NCBI GenBank assembly: GCA_009783145.1
Contig: WRHR01000002.1
Coordinates: 1 to 34,833 of the forward strand
Reading direction: 5' to 3'
DNA length: 34,833 nt
From: Alphaproteobacteria bacterium
GTDB lineage: Bacteria > Pseudomonadota > Alphaproteobacteria > Rs-D84
A model generated the notes under the pieces. That model had not been told where the DNA came from, did no database searches, and worked only from the letters and a program-made list of their open reading frames with translations. The position numbers and the translations under genes were made by a program. Shown piece after piece: positions 31,893-34,833 of the stretch; positions within the stretch are counted from its first letter, which is position 1, and each line of letters opens with the position of its first letter.

Positions 31893-31978
31893 TGTAGGGG
31901 CGAAAAATTTTTCGCCCTGTCGCGCCATTGGCGCGATTATTAGGGCGGATAATAATCCGCCCCTACAGGTTCGGCGTT
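31893..31978. repeat. composite palindromic repeat, source-type copy of the rplC insert
   Basis: TGTAGGGGCG (31893-31902) and CGCCCCTACA (31958-31967) are terminal inverted repeats. Inside are GGGCGAAAAATTTTTCGCCC (perfect palindrome, 31898-31917), CGCGCC-ATT-GGCGCG, and GGGCGGAT-AATA-ATCCGCCC (31943-31962). The last 36 nt (31943-31978) match rplC 2173-2208. The remaining gap to 32220 contains the terminator below and no gene. Confidence 0.8.
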
Positions 31979-32056
31979 GCTGCACAGGGTTTTTATTATA
32001 TAGTCTAATAAAATTCCCACAACCCAATAGGAAAAACAGCACAATAAAAACAACCG

Positions 32057-32080
32057 ATTCGCGTCTGACGCGAATTTTTT
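32057..32080. terminator. bidirectional intrinsic terminator
   Basis: ATTCGCGT, CTG, ACGCGAAT with a T-run after and an A-rich stretch before (outer CAATAAAA / TTTTATTG also pair). It lies in the gap before the next plus-strand gene. Confidence 0.75.
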
Positions 32081-32220
32081 ATTGTTGCGGACACCTAATA
32101 AACCCCGTAAATGCCGCTTGATAATCTATCTATGATTGAACTGATTGATTATGTTCAATCACTTTTAGTATAGGAATACATACCCAGCAATCATGTTGGG
32201 AAAATGGAGAGAGAAAAAAA

Positions 32221-32610
32221 ATGACTAACAATACAAAAATACTGCCCCCATCGGGCATATCACCTGGCGACCATGTAAAGAAATTCCGCGACGCCGAGCA
32301 CTTGTGGTTTTGGTTTATGTCTTGCCGACAGAAAGACACTATGGCGGCTTTATCGTTCAAGCAGATGCGAATGCGCACATTGACCCATAATCCTTACTCG
32401 TGCGAAGCTTTGGATGTCGAGACATTAATCACCAGATTATTTCTGGCCGGAAAACTTAACGACGGACATCTGCAGGTCCTGAAAGAATTCGGAGACCGCC
32501 GCCGCGCGCCAAATCAGCACGTTTGGGCGGAAAATGCGCGCGCCGCCCTTTGGTCGTCCGCTATGCGAGTAATCGCATCCGCCGCAAGCGAAAAAGGATG
32601 GATGGAATAG
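32221..32610 (+). CDS. Unknown small soluble protein
   Basis: 129 residues, MTNNTKILPPSGISPGD, no signal peptide. A compact conserved-looking core is visible: FRDAEHLWFWFMSC, CEALDVETLITRLFLAGKLNDGHLQVLKEFGDRRRAPNQ, ALWSSAMRVIASAASEKGW. GGAGAG precedes the start by about 9 nt. The pattern of a Cys, a helix pair and a RRAPNQ loop gives the impression of a small conserved alphaproteobacterial family, but I cannot name it. It directly precedes the mosaic repeat and the possible peptidase gene. Confidence 0.75.
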   Translation: MTNNTKILPPSGISPGDHVKKFRDAEHLWFWFMSCRQKDTMAALSFKQMRMRTLTHNPYSCEALDVETLITRLFLAGKLNDGHLQVLKEFGDRRRAPNQHVWAENARAALWSSAMRVIASAASEKGWME

Positions 32611-32794
32611 CGCGCTATGCGCGCAGAGTAAAGATTTTTCGGCAAAGCCGAAAAATCAGAGTAACGCCGGCTTTGCCGGCAGAGTGTTCGCTCGCTTCGC
32701 TCGCAGAGTAGAAGAGTAAGAGAGTAAAGAGTATCTATAACTCTACTACTCTCCTACTCTGCAAACGCGAAGCGTTTGCGTTACTCTCCTACTC
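32611..32794. repeat. mosaic element: AGAGTA heptads with embedded hairpins (copy 2)
   Basis: In order: CGCGC-TAT-GCGCG touching the preceding stop; AGAGTA; GATTTTTCGGC-AAA-GCCGAAAAATC (32633-32657); AGAGTA; GCCGGC-TTT-GCCGGC (32666-32680); AGAGT. Then comes the main heptad stem (GCAGAGTAGAAGAGTA against TACTCTCCTACTCTGC, 20 of 22 paired, 32703-32762), GCAAACGC-GAA-GCGTTTGC (32761-32779), and TTACTCTCCTACTCT. The same order of parts is seen at 23672-23829. Confidence 0.88.
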
Positions 32795-32795
32795 T

Positions 32796-32814
32796 AAAAA
32801 ACCGGAGGTTTTTT
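32796..32814 (+). promoter_or_regulatory. hairpin enclosing the ribosome binding site of the next gene
   Basis: AAAAAACC-GGA-GGTTTTTT is a perfect 8-bp hairpin ending at the ATG (32815). The Shine-Dalgarno GGAGG (32804-32808) lies in its loop and stem, so folding would mask it. The stem is weak, compatible with temperature- or ribosome-dependent opening. Confidence 0.6.
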
Positions 32815-33354
32815 ATGAAAATAATTATCGGCTTCACACATAAAACCAGCAAAATTCTACCAAAGATTTTCTGCCGCAACTTTCGCCACTGCGCGGTGAT
32901 AACAGAGAATCCCAGTAGGCAACTTGTTGCCTTTACGAGGATACGCACAGACGCGAAGCGGCGAGCGAATAAAGAAAAAAGAACAAAGAATAAATATATT
33001 ATGATTCAGGTAGGATTTGGCGCAATAAAATTCATACCATTGCAAAAACGCGATTTGAAAATTCTGGAGCAGCACGGCTGGATGTTCGTCCCCCTTGTTA
33101 AAGGGGGAAAATTTCTTGGTGAGCAACGCGAGCCTAGAAATTTAGGGGGATTATTTTGTAATACGCGAACATTACACGACAATCCCCCTATTTTGCTAAA
33201 TTCGCCGCATAGCGGCTCATTAAGCAAAATTCCCCCTTTAACAAGGGGGACGACCTGCGTTGGTTTTGCAAAACGCGCGTTGGGAATTCGGCGGCCTCTT
33301 ATCTGGACGCCGGACCAGCTATACAGGCATATTCAGGTAGAAAGTAGGAAGTAG
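32815..33354 (+). CDS. Possible NlpC/P60-like cysteine peptidase, interrupted by inserted repeats
   Basis: The 179-residue frame reads as conserved pieces separated by repeat-derived sequence. Pieces: MKIIIGFTHKTSK, NFRHCAVI (His 25), YIMIQVGFGAIKFIPLQKRDLKILEQHGWMFV, then CVGFAKRALGIR (Cys 148) and PLIWTPDQLYRHI. His-before-Cys order suggests a permuted NlpC/P60 (YaeF/LRAT-like) fold; this is inference. Residues ~92-146 are encoded by the 164-bp element at 33088-33251. Residues ~33-60 come from a hairpin (AGGCAAC-TT-GTTGCCT, 32918-32933) plus heptads GAATAAA/GAAAAAA/GAACAAA (32964-32996). The frame stays open throughout. It may be a functional gene with tolerated inserts or a decaying one. 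Confidence 0.6.
   Translation: MKIIIGFTHKTSKILPKIFCRNFRHCAVITENPSRQLVAFTRIRTDAKRRANKEKRTKNKYIMIQVGFGAIKFIPLQKRDLKILEQHGWMFVPLVKGGKFLGEQREPRNLGGLFCNTRTLHDNPPILLNSPHSGSLSKIPPLTRGTTCVGFAKRALGIRRPLIWTPDQLYRHIQVESRK
33088..33251. repeat. 164-bp multi-hairpin element with terminal inverted repeats (copy 2), inside a CDS
   Basis: The outer 22 nt at each end are perfect inverted repeats (GTCCCCCTTGTTAAAGGGGG plus AA). Inner pairs correspond to those of copy 1 at 14028-14205. The central hairpin is TGTAAT/ATTACA instead of the 9-bp one in copy 1, and GCCGC-ATA-GCGGC (33204-33216) replaces GCGC-GAG-GCGC. It interrupts the possible peptidase between its His and Cys parts without introducing a stop. Confidence 0.9.
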
Positions 33355-33449
33355 GAGGTAAGAGGTGGGCGATTATGAATTAATTCTATAAATTAAAAGA
33401 GAGGCTTTACTCTCTTATTTTATACCTCCTACCTCCTACTTCCAACCTC
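33337..33449. repeat. inverted heptamer array (GTAGGAG) between the peptidase-like gene and fabZ
   Basis: 33347-33366 pairs with 33424-33443 over 20 nt with one mismatch. The left arm encodes the last residues of the upstream frame; the right arm runs to the fabZ stop. The loop holds AAGAGAG-GCTTTA-CTCTCTT (33397-33416), a small bidirectional terminator for these convergent genes. The heptamer is close to that at 3214-3274. Confidence 0.87.
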
Positions 33450-33884
33450 CTACTTATTAACGTCCATTATTGCCGAGAATGTCGCCTCGCTGACTTTCTT
33501 TCCGCCGACCATCGCTATGCCGTGGAATTTATAAAGGCTCATTTTTTTCATCAGCAGTTCCACATGCAATTCCAGCACGTCGCCCGGCAGCACCATATGA
33601 TAAAACTTTATCTTTTCCATGGTGGTGAAGTATCCCAGGTTCTTGGTGCCCTTGGTGCCCAGCGCAGAAAACGCAATAAAGCACGCCGTTTGCGCCAAAG
33701 CCTCTACCTGCAATACCCCCGGCATAATCGGCCGACCCGGAAAGTGCCCGGCGCACCAGAACTCGTCATCGCGAACATACTTTATTCCGACGCCGCTGGC
33801 TTCGTCCGCCTCTCGGATTTCATCCACCATTCGCATGTCAAAGCGATGCGGGATTATTTCTTCTATGCCTTTCGTATCGATCAT
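33450..33884 (-). CDS. fabZ: 3-hydroxyacyl-[acyl-carrier-protein] dehydratase FabZ
   Basis: FabZ dehydrates beta-hydroxyacyl-ACP in fatty acid synthesis and shares substrates with the lipid A pathway. The start at the ATG complementary to 33882-33884 (MIDTKGIEEIIPHRFDM) overlaps the lpxD stop as ATGA and has AGGTGAAG upstream, giving 144 residues. The catalytic His lies in AGHFPGRPIMPGVLQVEALAQ, with the partner Glu in VEAL. The family PHRYPFLL motif is altered to PHRFDMRM. Order lpxD-fabZ is standard. Confidence 0.96.
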   Translation of the reverse strand: MIDTKGIEEIIPHRFDMRMVDEIREADEASGVGIKYVRDDEFWCAGHFPGRPIMPGVLQVEALAQTACFIAFSALGTKGTKNLGYFTTMEKIKFYHMVLPGDVLELHVELLMKKMSLYKFHGIAMVGGKKVSEATFSAIMDVNK

Positions 33885-34833
33885 TTCTTCACCTGCTTTC
33901 TCAACCATGCATGAGCGCGCATGAATTCCATCCCCGGCACGGCCGGATATCCCATATGACGCTCGCCATCCGGAATATTGCGGAATACGCCGCTGTTTGC
34001 GCCTATCTCCGCATCAGTTCCGACTTTTACCCCGTTTGCAATTCCTACATGCCCGCCCAGCATCGCGCGGTCCCCGATTACCACCCCGCCGGCCAAGCCC
34101 GCTCCCGCCGCCAGAAAACACTCTTTCCCAATAATCACGCCATGCGCTATGTGGCACAGGTTGTCTATCTTCGTCCCTGTCCCGACCTGCGTGTCCGTCA
34201 TCGCGCCGCGGTCTATGCAACTGTTCGCGCCGACGCTCACACGATCGCCCAGGACCACGCGCCCAACATGCGGGATAAATATATTTTTGCCTTCCGCGCG
34301 AGTGAATCCAAAGCCGTCTTTCCCGATTACCGCGTTGGCATGCACCACGCAGTCCGCGCCAATTGTGGTATTCTCGATATGCGCGCCGGAATACACAACT
34401 GTATTAGCGCCAAGCGTCACGCCGCGCCCGATGAACGCGCCGGGATAGATTTTCACGCCGGGCTCTATCGCCGCGCCGCGCTCTATGGTTACGAACTGGC
34501 CGACATAAACGCTGCGCTTTTTGCGGAAGTAAACGCCGCGCTCTATATGAGCCGACCAATGTATTCCGCGCCGCGGCTTTTCCCGATATATCTCGCCGAT
34601 GACCTTGATTATATTTCCGCGAGGGCTGTCCGTAATCAGCAATGCCGCACCCTTCGGCGCGAATTTCGCATTCTCTTCCTGTACCAGAATAACCGACGCT
34701 TTTGTTTTCTGCAAAGTCTCGATGGGAAGAATTTTGAATGCTTCGTTGACGCGCTCGGTAGTATAAAACGCCAAGTCGCCGGGCTTCGCATCGGCAATGG
34801 GGGCCACGCCGCTGACGCCAGTCTTTGGATCGC
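33881..34833 (-). CDS. lpxD: UDP-3-O-acylglucosamine N-acyltransferase LpxD (partial, 5' end outside window)
   Basis: LpxD adds the second 3-hydroxyacyl chain to UDP-GlcN in lipid A synthesis (cytoplasm). About 317 residues are visible. The frame runs through the window edge (DPKTGVSGVAPIADAKPGDLAFYT), so an internal GTG is not the true start. The N-terminal uridine-binding region is followed by many left-handed beta-helix hexapeptides (VTLGANTVVYSGAHIENTTIG) and the active-site region IDNLCHIAHGVIIG with the catalytic His. The C-terminal helix is RAHAWLRKQVKK. Confidence 0.96.
   Translation of the reverse strand, partial: DPKTGVSGVAPIADAKPGDLAFYTTERVNEAFKILPIETLQKTKASVILVQEENAKFAPKGAALLITDSPRGNIIKVIGEIYREKPRRGIHWSAHIERGVYFRKKRSVYVGQFVTIERGAAIEPGVKIYPGAFIGRGVTLGANTVVYSGAHIENTTIGADCVVHANAVIGKDGFGFTRAEGKNIFIPHVGRVVLGDRVSVGANSCIDRGAMTDTQVGTGTKIDNLCHIAHGVIIGKECFLAAGAGLAGGVVIGDRAMLGGHVGIANGVKVGTDAEIGANSGVFRNIPDGERHMGYPAVPGMEFMRAHAWLRKQVKK

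Overview
The window reads as chromosomal DNA of a Gram-negative bacterium, most likely an uncultured alphaproteobacterium. Supporting signs are the str/S10 and L11/L10/beta ribosomal blocks, a tRNA-Trp-secE-nusG unit, an alphaproteobacterial-looking leader before rplJ, lpxD-fabZ, a PagL-like lipid A deacylase and several outer-membrane beta-barrels. The lineage is inferred from gene content and protein style; no database search was possible.

Layout. (1) 1-7.7 kb, minus strand: rpsL-rpsG-fusA-tuf-rpsJ-rplC-rplD-orf115-rplW-rplB(partial), behind a near-consensus promoter. An unrelated AT-rich small gene sits between rplD and rplW. (2) 7.8-15.6 kb: an accessory block with an unknown protein, tRNA-His, a Ca2+/Na+ antiporter, a CYTH-like protein, a PagL-like deacylase, a GIY-YIG nuclease, tRNA-Gln, two outer-membrane proteins and a repetitive secreted protein. 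(3) 15.8-23.6 kb, minus strand: tRNA-Trp-secE-nusG-rplK-rplA-rplJ-rplL-rpoB. rpoC, which normally follows rpoB and precedes rpsL, is absent; the accessory block of (2) lies exactly where it should be. (4) 23.9-31.8 kb, plus strand: the core of a type IV secretion machine (VirB8-, VirB9- and VirB10-like) followed by two Cys-containing exported proteins of unknown function. The VirB9-like protein carries a SPOR-like C-terminus and the VirB10-like protein a periplasmic Ig-like domain. (5) 32.2-34.8 kb: a small unknown protein, a possible cysteine peptidase broken up by repeats, and fabZ/lpxD (lipid A and fatty acid synthesis).

The most unusual content is the repeat system. Nine loci carry short arrays of 7-bp units arranged as inverted repeats. 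Each locus has its own heptamer, yet the two arms match each other, and an arm usually abuts a start or stop codon. At two loci the downstream arm is the coding sequence of a signal peptide. Many mini-hairpins share a GC-NNN-GC apex. Several 120-180 bp elements have terminal inverted repeats, and one of these lies inside a coding sequence. Related short palindromes lie in frame in rplC, rplW and the virB10-like gene. Together these suggest a genome in which small structured repeats keep entering, and being adopted by, genes and leaders.
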